A stretch of 64,000 nt of DNA from Bostrychus sinensis (Eukaryota > Chordata > Actinopteri > Gobiiformes > Eleotridae), in NCBI GenBank assembly GCA_020698575.1, contig CM036240.1, forward strand, positions 26,129,211-26,193,210, written 5' to 3'. Made by a program: the position numbers and the translations under genes. The notes under the pieces were generated by a model. That model did not search any database and was not told the origin of the DNA. It saw nothing but the letters and a program-made list of their open reading frames with translations. Positions 23,641 through 38,900 of the stretch are shown piece by piece (within the stretch, counting starts at the first letter, position 1; each line of letters begins with the position of its first letter).

Positions 23641-26337
23641 AACCTCTAAAAGGGAACAACCAAAAGGAAAAGAAGAATTTGGGCTACAATAGCTAATGGC
23701 TGAATGCTACAAGTCACAACATCTTTACTGCATGGTCGCATTGGACATTTATGAACCAATTTGTCCTTTTTTAAAACAATAACAGTATGACCCTGCAGAG
23801 ATACCGTAGGTGTTCACAGGTTGCGTGAAGAAGAGCGTGTGAGATTTAGAACAGCAGTCAGCAATGTCATCACTAAATGCTGCACCTTTGACACAATTTA
23901 TTGACTCACCAGTAAGACATATTTCTGTACAGAATAAATAGTGCATGTTGCAATGAGATGGTATGAAATACACATCTGAGTGGTAGAATTCAAAGTAATC
24001 AAATATGATAATGTACACATTTCACAGGTCAATAAATCATCTTTTAGAAGCAGCATAACATCATATTGTTTCAAATACCACTGGTATATCTAGCTGAGTA
24101 TAAAAATAGACACCAGTGAGAAATTGCACATAGAGAGGGTTTCTCTTTGGAATGCTTACAGCTTATCATATGCTTTTTTCAGTGCCAACTGTCTGAATCT
24201 CAGAGAAACAGAAGTAATGACACAGTGCTTAAAAACAGCTCAACATAAATCAAAAATTATAATAACACTGTCAGTTTTCTAAAGCATTCAAACTAAAATA
24301 AAAAAACTGTTGTTGTACAACATGTGCACAAGACAAAAAAGCTACAGGCTTTTGTAAAGGCAACACTGCTGTATCCACATTGATAACAGGAAATGCTTGC
24401 ACTACACAGGAGTGTGCCACCTGCCAAGGAAACAATAACGAGGAAAATGTGGGATTCTGCAACATAATGACAATTTGCAATCAGTCTAGTATCCCTTAAA
24501 TTATAGAATAAGTTTCATTATGAGACAAAAGTGCACTCAAGCACATATCCAGTGAGTACATTATTCCTTTCCTTCAATGTGCAAAACTCAAATTATAGGA
24601 ATGAAATAGTTAATTTTAACATACATAAGTAAAAGTACAACCAATGATTGAGTGGTTCATATTAGAAAGCTATTCATCTTAAGGCCAGGTACCACAGTGG
24701 AGAGCGTCTAAGGGCCTGGCTACATGTACACAAACAGTATTTAATAAATGTATTAATTTGCATATTCATTGTCCACACATAAAAGAGTTTTCAGGCTGCA
24801 AACTTGACAAAGTGAATTCAAAACTGAACTTTCAACTGAACTTTATCACTTTTTTGTAAGCATGTGCATATATCCAGAGTAATGGCTTCAGTGACTTCAA
24901 TGGTTTCAGCCACATATTCAGTTGTTTTTCAAGTCAGTATGAACAGATCAGTAGTTCTTAAAGATGAACTTTGTGCTGCAAAAAAGCTAACCTTTTGTAA
25001 TGTGTGGACAGAAATACTAACAGTTGAAATCAGAAATATTCAACTCCTTAGAAGATTTTAAGGATTTTCAAGACAACAAAAAGATCCTGAAACGTCCTGG
25101 AGTGGCCTTCTCACTCACCAGGGAACAGTGATGAGCGTCTACACAGAAACACTCATGATGTGTAAAAACTGTAGACGGTGTAAGTATCTGTAGTAAGCAG
25201 CTGCTGACAAAGTCATCACTTCAGAAAAAGCCACAGCTTAATTCTTTCACTTAAACTTTTTATATCGATGCACTCTGAAGCACTATGAAGGATTTATACA
25301 TTTATTACTAACACTTATTACTAAGTTGTAAAAATATGACTGCATAATGCTTAAAATTACCATATTGTGTGATTGTTTGAGGACGTCTTTGTTTTCAGTG
25401 AGGACTCGTTTTGCCAGTTTACACGAGTGGAAAGTGCCCTGAGCGGCTCCCTGCTGTGAGATCACCTCTTCCAGTGTTTTCAAAAGATTGCAGATTTAAA
25501 AAATTGAAACCCTGTTCTTGTGGAAACAAAAGGCCAAAACGCAATCTAATAATTGCGTTTTCTGTAGAACACGTTGGCGTCTAAACAGCCCCTAACAGAA
25601 GGCAGTTGCAGCACGAAGGCCATCAAACATCACTGAGCTCAAGGCTTTTGCACATGAAGAACAGACAAAGATTCCAGTCGAGGGGTGTAAGAAGGTTGTT
25701 AGCAATACAGAAAATGTTTAGGTAGAAGTTTTGAAAAGTTAAAGGATGCAAGGGCTGAATAATACTGCCAATAGGCATGTGTTAAAAGAGTCACATTTTT
25801 CATTTGAACTTCAAATGTAAGTCAACTTTTGTTGTCAAAATAACTCATATGTAAAAATAAATCTTTTTTGTTGTTTAATACCTTTTTCGTCTTTCATTAT
25901 CTTTCATTTACCTAATTATAATGTTTTTTGAGGTGAGGGGGTTGAACATTTCTGATTGCAACTGTGTACATTTTTAAAACAGATGGAGAAAATGACTGCT
26001 CATGAACAAAAACATATATCTATGTATAGCCAGGCCTGCTATTTTGGTTTATCCCTAAACTAGGGAATGCAACATTTTTATTTTATTTTTTTCTATTCAG
26101 CAATACTGTGTTTGCAACACAATATGGCACACAAAACATGACACTGTGCAACTTCAAGCTTTGGGCACTTAAATATATGAGGTAGTCCTTTTGTATATAC
26201 AATAAACATGAACACTCTATCTATGGCTCTTTTTATCACATCAATGGTCCTCTTTCAATGCTCTCTTGGTCCACTAGAGGGCAGTGTTGGTAAAGCACAC
26301 AGTACAGGTTTACCCAGTCATGCTCAGATCCTCAGAC

Positions 26338-26912
26338 TTAATCTTTGACATCCTTGTTGACAGAGAGCTGGGAGACAGTCTTCTTGACCCTCAGAGCAGT
26401 GAGTCTGGCGGCAGAGTTGGCGTACCAGCATTCTCTCATCAGTTTGCCCATCACTCGCAGAGCCTGGGAAAAATAACACAAATTTAAGTGCTACTGTATT
26501 ACTGTGAGGGCAGATACTATTAACGTGTGCCAAAAATCTTGATAAAAGGTTCTTTACACATGATAGGGCCTCGTTTATGGAATCTGTAATGTATATTTCC
26601 AAGCTGTACTTTTGTTGATTTAAACATTAGCTTATAGACACACTTTGGCAACATAATTTACTATTGGTAATGTAATAATGAACAATGATCTATGGGGGGG
26701 GCAAGACACTTCACCCACCTTGCCTGTTTGTTAGTGATTGTGTGTTTGGTGGTGGTCGAAGAGACTGTAGGTGCAAAATCGCAGCCACATCTCCGTCAGT
26801 GTGCCCCAAGGCAGGAATAGCTTACCATCACCGAATGTGACTAATGAGTGAATGAATAATGCCATGTGAAGCAACTTGGAGTGTCTAAAAAAGCACTACA
26901 TCAGACCAATGG

Positions 26913-26951
<39 letters not shown>

Positions 26952-29900
26952 AACATCAATGGCAACAGACTGACAAGTGTCTTAATATTTATGATCATTT
27001 GGGCTAGATAAGGGCTAAATATGCAAATCCCTGCATACATATTACCACATCAAGGGCCAAGATTTACTGTATGCACAAAGTGTTTTAGGACATGTACTTC
27101 CCCTTTGACAAATCAGATACTGATGAGCTTTGGATATAAATCGCTGAAGCTGCAAGCATTTACATGACGGTGTTTCCTTTACAGATAAAAGCTTTTAATA
27201 TTACAAATGCATACATACGTCTTGAAAGCAATTTTATGTTATCTGCTTACTGCCAAAATGACCATTAGTAGAATAATAATTCCAGTGAACATACATGATG
27301 AGTGTCTAAAATGTGCACTTACATAAATAATGACAGGGTTAATACCATTTTTCTAGTTGTAATAAAAACATCCATGCTCACACAGACACCAAATCCTGTA
27401 TAAAGCATTGTTGCATAAGCCTTAAGTTGTACAAGTTTTGTACTCAGATTCATAAAAGGTTTTAGGCTGGATGCCAACCCTGTCCCAACCAGCCACATAC
27501 TGTGACTGGAGTAGGAAATGTGGGTGAAGTGTCTTGCCCAAGGACACAACAACAGCATGCACTGGATCAGAACGGGAATCAAACCACCAAACCACCATTC
27601 AGTTAGCGGGAAACAGGCTTAACCTACTGCACCAGTGTTGCACCATAAAATGCTATTCATATGTAAAAAGTAAGTGCATTAATGTAATAGTAATAGTATT
27701 TAGCAGCTAGTTAGTACCTCACAGCTCTGCCACTGGTTGGGGATATTGGGCCTGAGTTTCTGCTCGCACACTACTTTCTTCATGTCCTCAATAGATGGAT
27801 CTGAAGGCACCATGTCATAGAAAGGCAACTGGAAATCCTCATGGAACCCTGTCCAAATACAACAGTTTCATCACAGTGTGTCCTTTTGTGATCAATATAC
27901 TTTTATAAAATTAAAAAACCTAGTGTTTATACCTCTGACAGAGCATCTTCGGGCCAGCTCCCAAAACACCAATCCCAGCGAGTAGATGTCCGCCCGTTTA
28001 AACGACTCAAAGTTTGCTGTATTGATCGTCTCGTCCAAAACTTCTGGGGCCATGTATCTACAAAGGACAAAACAATTAAGGCTTAATGAAGAAAAAAGCC
28101 CAGTGCCTCTTAGACAATTTGTGTAATTAGCTTCTGCTCTGTGATAAATATCTCTTCCCTAGTCTTTGAAGCAAATGTCATCGTATCATACATTCAAAAC
28201 AGCTACACAAAATGATCAACAATATTTTGCATAAAGGAGAGATTTAAATGTCAGTTTCGTATATGCTGTCATTCTACACTGCTTTTTTCTCTTTTAAAAA
28301 GTCTAGGTAAAAAAGGAAAGTATATAATCCTGTTTCCAAGTTTTATGTCAGTGATTTTTTGAAGTCACGCCAACCTTTTGGTTCCAACTCTGTGGTTGGT
28401 TGGTATGTCTATGGTGTTGGTGTTGGAGTCATGTTTTACAGCCAAACCCAAGTCAGCAATGACTGCTGTGCCGTTTTTCTTCACCAGGACATTTTTAGAC
28501 TTGAGGTCTCTGTGGGCGATGGCAGGCTTCCCTAAAAACAAGTTAAGGAAAAAACACTTTTTAGATTCTGGAGGTGTCTAAAAAACAAGTATTAAGTTTT
28601 AAGTTCTTACCCTGTGTGCCAATGATTTCCATGTGAAGATGTGCCAGTCCACTAGCGATGGACAAGGCCAGTACAATCATCCCCTCAACTGACACTGTGT
28701 ATCTGTTCAAGTAGTCAAACAGGGAGCCGTGTTCGTGGTACTCTGAGACGAGCCAGAGCTGGGTCCAAGAGCCATTGTCTGCAACACAACAGCAGAGAAC
28801 ATTACATCTGGAAAAGAAAACACTCTCACATTCATTCATAATGACTTTTCTCCTTAACCTTGACCAGTGGAAAAGCTAACACTTTAGAATAAATTCCAAT
28901 TCCAATCCCTTTTCTTGCTATCAGAAGGAAAAAATACAAAATAAAATTACAATTATGTAATCAAATATCACAACAACACTTTTCTCAAAGGGCTTTACAG
29001 AATGTACATAACAACAGCCCTGTCCTTCGACCTTCCACCGGAATCAGAAAAAACAAAACAACAAAAAAAAAAATAGATGTAGGGAAAAAAGGGACAACCA
29101 CATAAGGAGAGATCCACTCCCAGGATTGACAGGCTGTACAATAGATACAGTTGAGATACTGGCAAAGTATATAGAGGCCAGAGTCCACGAAATAGCAAAG
29201 TTCAAGACAGCTGGACAGGAATTCAAAAGTACTTATTTGATAATGATACCAAAGCCGCAGCAGTATCAGTGTGCATTACTTACGGTTTTATTACCCTAAC
29301 CTTGAAAATGAAGGCATTTAGATGTCTTTTCTTTTCAGCCCCATACACCAGGCACAATAAACATACCAGACTTGTTAAGAAAGAGTCAGATGTTTTAGTG
29401 TATACATAGACCTAATAGCCAATATTTAAACTGCTGTGAATTGTAGCAGCAGAATTATTCTGGCATTAGTGAGGTAAGGCCAGTGTTTGTGATCACCTTT
29501 GTTGTCAGCGGCGATGAATCCCAGGATGTTGTCATGTCGGAGCAAGACAGTCTGGTAGATCTCTGCCTCTCTGAACCAGGAGCGCTCGTCTCTGGAGGAG
29601 AAGATCTTCACAGCGACGTCCTCCCCCCTCCACTTCCCCCTCCACACCTCTCCAAATCGCCCTTTACCTATACTCTCCTGCAGCACGATGGTGCGAGCAA
29701 TGGTTCTCTGGACTAGCAGTGGTAGGCCTGGAAGAGTCATATTTAAAATATTATTATTCATTCATTCATCTTCTGCTTATTTTGTGTCACAGGTGACTGG
29801 AACCTATCTCAGCAACTATGGGCCTTAGGTATACTCTGGACAGAAGCCAGTTAGTTGCAGGCCTGACACAGACATACACAGACAATTTCATTTTCTACAG

Positions 29901-32900
29901 TTACCCACACAATATTTGTTTTAACACTTTGAAAATGAAAAGCTTATTTTAGTTTAGTAAGATGTCTACAGTATCTCGTCTTACCTGATCCAGAGCCTGA
30001 GGTGCTCATGTCATAGATGAGCTCTCTGAGACATTTGTCCGGGGACATGAGCGTCTGGTCGTCCAGGGCCTCCTCGGGGTCCTGTTTGTGGGCCCTGCTG
30101 TAGGAGCACCTCTGGCCCTGGACCACACACACAGCCAGCAGCACGGCCACACAGAGCAGACAGGAGAGCACCAGGATGAGGACGGCCAACTGCAGCCTGC
30201 TCCAGCCCGCCTCCTGAGAAGGACGCTCTGATGGTAGAAGGACAGTCAGATTAGTACACTACACATAATACTTATTAATTCTTTCTATCACTGTTTGTTT
30301 ATGCACAAAGGGAGGACTGCAGCATCCCCTGGTGGTCATTAATGAGCATTGCATGTCACTGTTTTGTAGCATGTAGCCTGGTCAGCCACCTTGAACTTTT
30401 TCTGATCCACAACAGAAAAAATGACTCTCTCCAAGTACAGTTTTAATTGGGTTAAATACAAAAAACTAGGCCTATCAACTGCATACAGGATAGTATTTTA
30501 CATAGCAAACTGTTTTTAGTACATTTACTACTTTGTATACAAAACTAGAGTAGAAAAAAGAATTCTAATTACACACCAACAGAAAGAGCCACTGTACCAC
30601 AAGTGGTACCCATACCATAGGTTGAAAACTGCTGTTTTACTAAGAATTAGTCTGTTCCAGTTGACCGAAGTGTGATTACAAGCAGGCAGAACAAATGCAA
30701 TTGAACACCCCATCAGAATTCAGGGGGCAGTAAAAACATACGCAGTGGGAGAACAGGGCTTATGCTATTTAAAAAATAAACTTTTGGAAGAAATAGTTTG
30801 GAATGGGTAGTCTTCATTCAGTAAAATTAAAATGCACTGTACAGATGAATACTGTCCAATAATGTATTTTTGTTTTTTTAGATAAATTACAAATGTTTTC
30901 TTATAGAACAGAAAGCAGGTCAGAGACCCGGTGAGAGCTCCTTAAAATACAGTAGCCTGCCATCCCTGACCTTCAGAGAGCCTGTGGGTGGACAGAAGAG
31001 CCCAAGACATAAACAAAAACAGCAGGGCAGGTGGGTGAGCTGATAAAATAAGGTTTACAGACAAGCTGACAACTAATGCACTCTGATTCTGGGGCCTGAC
31101 AGCAGCAGACATATTCACGCAACACTGTAATTTAACTGGAATAAAGGGTCAAAGGTTACAGAGCCAGCTTTTTAAAATGTGGGTGCAAGGTTAACAGCTC
31201 ATATAAATATCCATTATGTTTACTTTAAAGGTCTTTTGTGCACTGTGGCATTGAAAACTCCGTGTCAGAAGTCGAGAAGAGCCTCATAAACTATATCACA
31301 ATTTCCTAAGACATCTTTAGCCTTCTACCTAAATTCATATCCTGCCACGTGTCCAACTAGGGCCAAGCAGACATGGTGCAAAACAAATTCTAGGGACACT
31401 TCCAAAAACACTGCACTGTACTTTCCAAAAACATTTGGAAAGAGGCACAGTCTCCCTGTTGTAACATCACAGGGCAACAGGTCAGAAGCATTAACTGTAC
31501 TAAAAGTATATTAGAATAAGTTATGTGAAAAATTTTATTTACAAATTATTACAAATGTTAGGTCCTAATATTACAATTGCAACACTCACAGTTGTCTCTT
31601 ATGTAAAGCTTTGTTGACCTTAAGCATCACAAGATCTAAAAAACATATCCTACAAAGATGAAAAGTTACAATATGTACATCGTGGTACTATAGATCAAAA
31701 CTATAATGTAGAATGTATAGCTTTACTATCATTACATCTTTATTGCCTTTGAATTGTGACTCATGTAATGATTAACATATTGATTTGGAACAGGTTTTAA
31801 GCTGGATGCCCTTCTTGACACAACCCCGAGCAGGCACAAAGAGAATATTAGCTTGTGACTCCATGTGGCTGGATTTACTATCATTACCTCTAAAATGTAC
31901 ATAAAATAGTGATTCTGGACAGGTCTGGATCTACACTAGTGCAACAGGGCGAGCTTGTTTGAAGGTTTATCAGTTGAAATGTACCCCAGTTACATCGTAA
32001 GGCTTTTAGTTTGTGTAACTGGTCAATTCAAAATTATTCATTCATTCATTCATTCATTCATTCAATAACATAAAATAATATATATAATACAATATTTGGC
32101 TTTTACCTTTTAGGGTCAACACAACAAAACATCTGCCATTTAGATTTTGCATAGGTTTTACACTAGATGCCCTTCCTGATGCAGCCCTGGCCATTGATCT
32201 GGGCTTGGAACTGGCACAGACTGCACTAGCTTGTAACCCCTAAAGACCGGATTTCCTACATACATACTGTATATATGGTATAAACTCACAATATAAGACG
32301 TTCTATATGAGCTAGCTGTATACATCAGGAGCTAAAGACGCCTGAGAATCCATTACAATTACTATAATTGTTTTTTTATTTATTTTTGTTTTATGGTTTT
32401 TACACTGCATGTTGGAGAAAATAAGTTACATAGTGTTGCTTTAAATTAGCTAAAGCTAATTAGGCTAAGTGATACTTTAAGTGGTAGCCTATGTTGCATC
32501 ATATTTTTACTTTAAAAGTGCAATCTGTAATGGTCAAATTATGTTATTATCAAGTTTAGAGCTTGCTAGGGAAGGAAGCAAATATCTAGCTATAAAGTTT
32601 TGTCTCAGCAAAGAATGTGACTAAGCTAACAGTTTCAGTGCAACACGATATTACAATACAAACTGAACTATAGACAATAACAGCCATGTATAGGTTTCCA
32701 CTGATCTACACTGTCTGCTGCTTTAAAGCTTACTTTCCCTGTCGCAGTGACTTCAGTCTGGCACTGAGTCTACAAGTGAATGGCATCAGAGTATTTATAA
32801 ATCTGTGCTGGGGGGAGGGCAGATGACTGACCGCCGTCCCCGAGCTTCTGCCAGCTGTTATGTCACAGGATCTAGTAGGATCAACGTCTACCTCCCGCGT

Positions 32901-35900
32901 CTCACCCGGGATATCCCACACTGACTGACTGAACTGCTGCTGTTGACTACATAACTGCCAGTAAATGTGCTAGAGCTTAGGCTATGTTTTTTGGGCTAAA
33001 AGGCCCTTTCTGTCTTTGTAAATAACAAAGGCTGTGTGCACACCATGGGGCAAGTTAAGCAGACAACAGATTTTAAACAAATTAGTATTGGCCCCCCCAA
33101 ATTACAATAAACATGATGCCTTTGTCAGATGGAAATCAACCTAGATCACGAGAAATGTCAGCGGCTGGGTAGAGAACATTAGCAAATGGCTCATTATTTA
33201 GCCACTTTATTTATAAAATCAGATTTAGATGACATAAAACGATAATGTTAGCTGTGAATATGGTTGTACAAATTGACTTTCAATAGCACACATATCTGGA
33301 GTGTTTATAAACTCCAGAGTAAAATTTGTGATGTTTAATGTATTAGTAAAATTTGTGGTATTTGGTGAACTATTGTGTGCTCCCTTAGTACTTTACTACT
33401 TGTCCTGAATAACTAATTGCAAGTAGTTTTGTGACTTTTAGCATGTAGCCTTTAGCTTTTGTAGCACTAATTGCTCATGTAAATAAATAAATAAAATATT
33501 CAGCCAGTTGCTAAGGTTTTCTAACTAGGCACTGACACTATACACATGAGGTTGGTTGGTTGCTATTTGCCCAAAGCATCTTGTTGATGTCCAATTTTTT
33601 GCAATTTATTGTTGCTAATGCTCCTTTGCATATTGAAATCAAATTTAATAAGAATTTAGTGACTTCAGTTGGTTGTTCACAATGCACAATTCACATTTTT
33701 GTTATGTTTGTTGTTTTTTGTGGCTACTGCAAAGTCACACTTGTCTATAAGAGTAATTCTGTACCTGGTTGTAAATGTAGTGTTTCATTGTTACAGAAGT
33801 CTGTGAAGCAGCAGTTTCTCTTGGACACGTTTCTGGAGCTATAGCAGAAGACCTGGCCCCTCATCTCCGAAGGTGTCAGGCAGGACTTGACCGTCTCCTC
33901 CTTCCCATCGATCAGCATGACAGAGTTCCAGCATGCACCATCTGCTGAAGTTTCGCAGGTGTGGTTGGCACATAGCTGACACACACACTTCAGACCTACA
34001 CACAGGAAAAAAAAACAGCCCAATTAGATTTGCTTAATTCTATATATTTTATTGTTTAGGATGCTTCTGTTACATAAGGTACAGTCTCTTAAGTCCCCAA
34101 AGCTGTAGGAGTAATACTTCTTAGCTTAAAACCCAGGTAATCTTGTGTTCCACTCCAAGCTCCTGTCATGCTTTGTTTAATAAAACCATGAGTGACTTGA
34201 TAAGCAAAGTAAAAAAAAAAAAACAACTGCTGCTTTTTACTTATTTAGTCATGCTTTAGTGTGATTTAAAACTCTGGTTGGCCAAATGCCTTGACACAGT
34301 GTCAACAGTGTCACATGGAATGCCAAATTTTTATTGCAATACAAGATTTGTTGTTATATCAGTATGGCGAGTGTTGATATACAGTAAAATATTAGCAATA
34401 CAGATGTAAGAAAATATTGATTCTGGAATATGCCCATATTTTAATCATGTCAAAAATGTCTTGTTATTGATAGAGGTAGGGTTTATTCTTGGAGTTGGAA
34501 TATAACAAGGTTACTCTCATAGCAATATCAGCATGTACAATAATAATAATACCCAAAAAAAACTATGACAATGCTATATCAGTCAGAGTTAAGAAATACA
34601 TTAACACACTTTTTCAAATTCAAACATATTTTACAATATTCTACTTTTCAGAGTTTGCACCCTGAAAAGTAGTGTTTTTCCAACTTTTTTTATGAGGAGC
34701 CAAGCCATGTCTTCTTACCTCTGTCAGGTAAGTTATGTTTCTGCTAGTGCTGTTTGGAAATTCTGTTAGCAAGTCAACTCAAAAAGTAATGGTTGGATTA
34801 AATAGGCATTGTTAGGAAAGGTCAGTAAGGGGGCAAAGAACAGAAATTTTGTGTTAATGTGGATCCATGACACAGTCTGGATTGATGGATTTTTTGAAGA
34901 TTATGTATCATTGCGAGATAAAGACAAAGATACTAACTTCAGCCACAAGAGGTCTGTAAAGGAACACATGATTCATTTTACTGGACTCTTTACTATGGTA
35001 AGATAAATTGTGGCTTAATGAATACAGCATTTACACCTTAACTAAAAGATGCCTTGTTTGCACCCAGGTCTGGACCAAATCCTTGCTCTAGTGCGTCTAC
35101 TTTTCTGTATATTGTGTATTTTTTATGATGTCTTTTTAAAGTCTCTTGCGTTTTTTAAAGTCTCTTTCGTTTTTACTGTTGTCTTCTTGTTCCTGAACTT
35201 TTCTATAAGCAGCAGTTTTCTTTCATCAAAAGCTTATCGACTGATTTTTGGGGGGACCAGCTTTTGGGTTAGTGTTTGTGAACCACTGCAGGAGAGATCT
35301 GTAAAAGCAACTCCACTTATGGTGCTACTACACCTTAATAGATGGTTGTGGCAAAAAGTAAGTTGTGTAGGAAATATACAATACTGCATACCACACGTGT
35401 TCCTAATATCCTTCAGATCTATTGACATGAACTGTTCATGTCACCGTGACAAGGTTCCTGGTAATGTTTGAATAAGAAACCCTTTGGACTCAAATTGAAA
35501 AGATGAAACATGCAATTTGTCAGTCTTCAGTCATGGCAAATCTTGCCAACTTTCTTCCCACTGTGTATGAAGACCCAGCTGTTGTTATTATTTTTTCTGT
35601 TGTCAAATTATTTCATATCAACCACTCCCAAATAAATACATTTTTTTATCTTAAAATTGGCCTTGAGTGTAAACAAACCTACTTTAGAGAGATTTCTTTC
35701 TGAAAAGGCTAGTTGCACTTTTGTGTACATTTGTGTTGTTGTTTTTTATTGCAATTACAAGTAATATTTATTATTTAGAGAGAGCCAGACAGGACCAGCC
35801 TGTCTAGAATCTGACAAAATGTCTCTCACAGCACAGCGCAGCTAGTCGTTGCTTGGTAACAATATCAAAATCAAAAGAACAATCTGACATTAAGTTGCAT

Positions 35901-38900
35901 TACCTGAACATTCTTGTCCTCACTTCATTTATCCAGGCTTAGGACTGCCCCATATTGTAGCTGGACTTTTCTGCTTTCACATTAGGGAACTGAATCCCTG
36001 ACTTCCTACCCTAATGGCAGGAGCACCAACCACTCCATCTATTAAAATGATTAACTGTCCAGAGCAGACAAAATGAGCACTGCCTAAAATGAAGCACACT
36101 CATGTTGCTATACACATTTTTTAAGATGGTTTAGGGTATTTATGAGTCATATAGATGTTATGATATTAAGCAAAAAATAAAATATGTCCCTCGGTGGCTA
36201 CCATAACTGATTTATATTTATTTTTAATAGTGTGACAGGATTCACTTTTAATAGGTCAACAATAAAAATTGGTATTGATAATAAAATATTCAAAATGTGT
36301 ACGAAAACTCTGTAGAGATGCTCATAACCCGCTGACTCTAATATTCCTCCTAACTAAAAATCTTTGTGACAATCCCAGCCTTTGCAGCGCATACGTGACC
36401 CGACTCTGAATAAGTGTTTGCAAACTTTCCACAGGAAAAAAAAAAAAAATCTCCACTCGCCTTGAGGAATGGTAAGTGCATTGCAAGGTAGAATTGTGAT
36501 ATTGTCAGATGTGAATAGACCCTCGCCTCGCCTGAAAGCACCACAACAATATAATAACAAAAATGTCTACTTCACATTTCTGTGCAATACTTCCAAATTC
36601 TCACTATTTAACATGCAGTATTTGGCGCCATGAATAATTTCAGCTATTCTACTGTCCATTAACTGTGCTTCTATGAAGGCTCTGTTTTACAATGCTGTGT
36701 TTAAATGAAACTGGCTGAATTGTAAACTAATGCATGCCAATGTTAAATAGGTGCATGTACAGAAATATTTTTGTGAATTACTTTGCATCAACGTTCAAAA
36801 TACCTGTTGACAGTAGAGACATCTTGTGAAAAACCTTTTTAGAAATGCCTTATATGAAAAGGCGCTCTAATTCTTCATTGTGAACACTGAAAGGAGAGAT
36901 ACACTAAACGCATCTTGCCGAGATGAAAGCACTCTGCTGATTAGCTAGTGCTGATTAGGTCCAATTATATTTTTTATGAAAGTGTCCATTAAGTACACTT
37001 GTGCTTTTGTTGTTGGCAAAATAGAAGTACCTGCAGACACGCGGCACTTTCCCAGCTGCTCTACAATTATCAGTTTTTCAGGAATTGTATGAATAGATTT
37101 GCAATATGCCAGGTGTATTGTTGACAACATCAGCACAGCCTTGTCTCATATTTACAGGTCTGACCAGAACAGAAAACTTACTATGGAGATATTGTACTGA
37201 AGTAGGATGCAAAGTTGTGTACTAAAGATGCACTGAGTATGTATATGAGCAAACACTTTACTAAATGTCTTTTGTGGAAAAAATAGACTAATAAAAACCA
37301 TTTGACTGACCTAAGGAGGCAAACTGAGCACTGCTGGAGTTGAAGCAGTTGTGTTTCTTTTTGAGCAAGCATTGTTACAGATTGATTTAGTTATAATTTT
37401 GAGTTAAGTGAAATACAGTCTGGTCATAACTTTTCTTCGCTGTTTTAGTCGCATTTTTCTTGACGGCGCTCCCACTACATTTCAGAGTAAAGAACTATCG
37501 TAAAAACCCACAAGTCCAGTTGACTCCTCTGTGACTCCTCGCTCGGCTTAACTCTCGTTTTCTCCTTCTCATATATTTACAAAGGTATCCTCTGCCTTTT
37601 AGCCATTCTGACATGACAAAAATCCAAGACAAATCTAAGAAAATAAAGCCAATCTAAGCAAGACCCGATACTTCATGTGCACTGGGTGGGTTCTCCCATT
37701 CTTGCAATGCAGGTTTTTTATCAGATGCAGGGGACTTTAGTCACCCTGCAACAACTCATTTAGCCATCATCACACTGGCTCTGAAACAGTTTAACTAAGG
37801 CAAAAAAGTAACTTTTTTCCACTTGAAGGACACCGGCATGTCCCTGCAGGGCTACCGTTGTTGTTTATGCATTGAAAAGGGACCGTGATGAGTGGAAAAA
37901 ATATAGTCCATTGCTACGTACACCTCACTTTTACACATATACTGTCAGTACCTTTGCTATACTTAAATTAGCCAGGGCTGCAAGATATTTGAACAAGATT
38001 AGAGTGATCAGATGTCCCTATTTAAACGGGACAGTCCCAGTTTAAGACCCCATGTCCCAGTTGTCTCATTTTTAACAAATAGAAAAGCACAGGAATCTAA
38101 AAACACATTTGTCTAAAGACTGTTTTCACTAAAATTATTATCATTATCAATTAAATCAGTATTTTTATTAATAAATTATCATAAAAAAATAAAACCTTAA
38201 GTCCTAGTGTCATGTACTTTAATTACATGACATGAAAATTGTATAGATTTGTCACTTGATCAGTTCATATGCATCATAATAAGTGGGAAAAAAATATGTA
38301 TCCCAGGTTTTTGGTGTAAAGATCTGGTCACCCTAAACAAGATACATAATGAAACAATATGTAAGGGATAACCCTACAGCTGTCAAACAATGCTATAAAA
38401 TAATATATAGATTAGAGGGTTAACATTATTTAGATTTAAAGCTCTCTTTTGATGTGAAAGAGTGTGAATAAAATATTTTTTTATTAATTATTGTCTTTAT
38501 ATAAATACTGTAGACTATGGAGGGCTGCTGGGGAGTGAACTTTCTGAGTCATCTTTCAGTGTTTCTTTAATGCAGAAATATTAATCCAGCTGTTATTTCC
38601 TTGTACTCTATTGATGTTAGCATAAAATTAAATTAAAAATATAACTTACCATTTGGTCCTTTTAAAGAAGATTTAGGCCCACATTCGTATTATGAATGAA
38701 GCTTGGAATAACAATAGGCAAAATCATAAAGTTTATTATTAAATTAAGTTCTTTTTATTTTTTTTAAGTTGTCTTTCCAATAGCTAACTTTGGACAACAG
38801 CTAGGTCCACATGGCTCTGGTAACACCACTGTAGTGTCCAGGCTGGTAACCAGGTGTCTGGAGAGTTTGCTTGGATTTTTTTTTTTTTTTTTTTTACATC

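Larger units (their letters stand above)
20360..26337. other. cytip 5' flank and acvr1c 3' flank, no further exon seen
   Basis: No host coding exon was recognised. Contents are triplet tracts near 20.76-21.13 kb, a SINE at 22.73-22.92 kb, an hAT-like repeat near 22.99-23.31 kb, a LINE 3' tail at 23.32-23.64 kb and a dispersed repeat near 23.74-23.90 kb. The cytip promoter should lie just above 20360 and the acvr1c 3' UTR just below 26338, but no defined elements could be named. Confidence 0.55.
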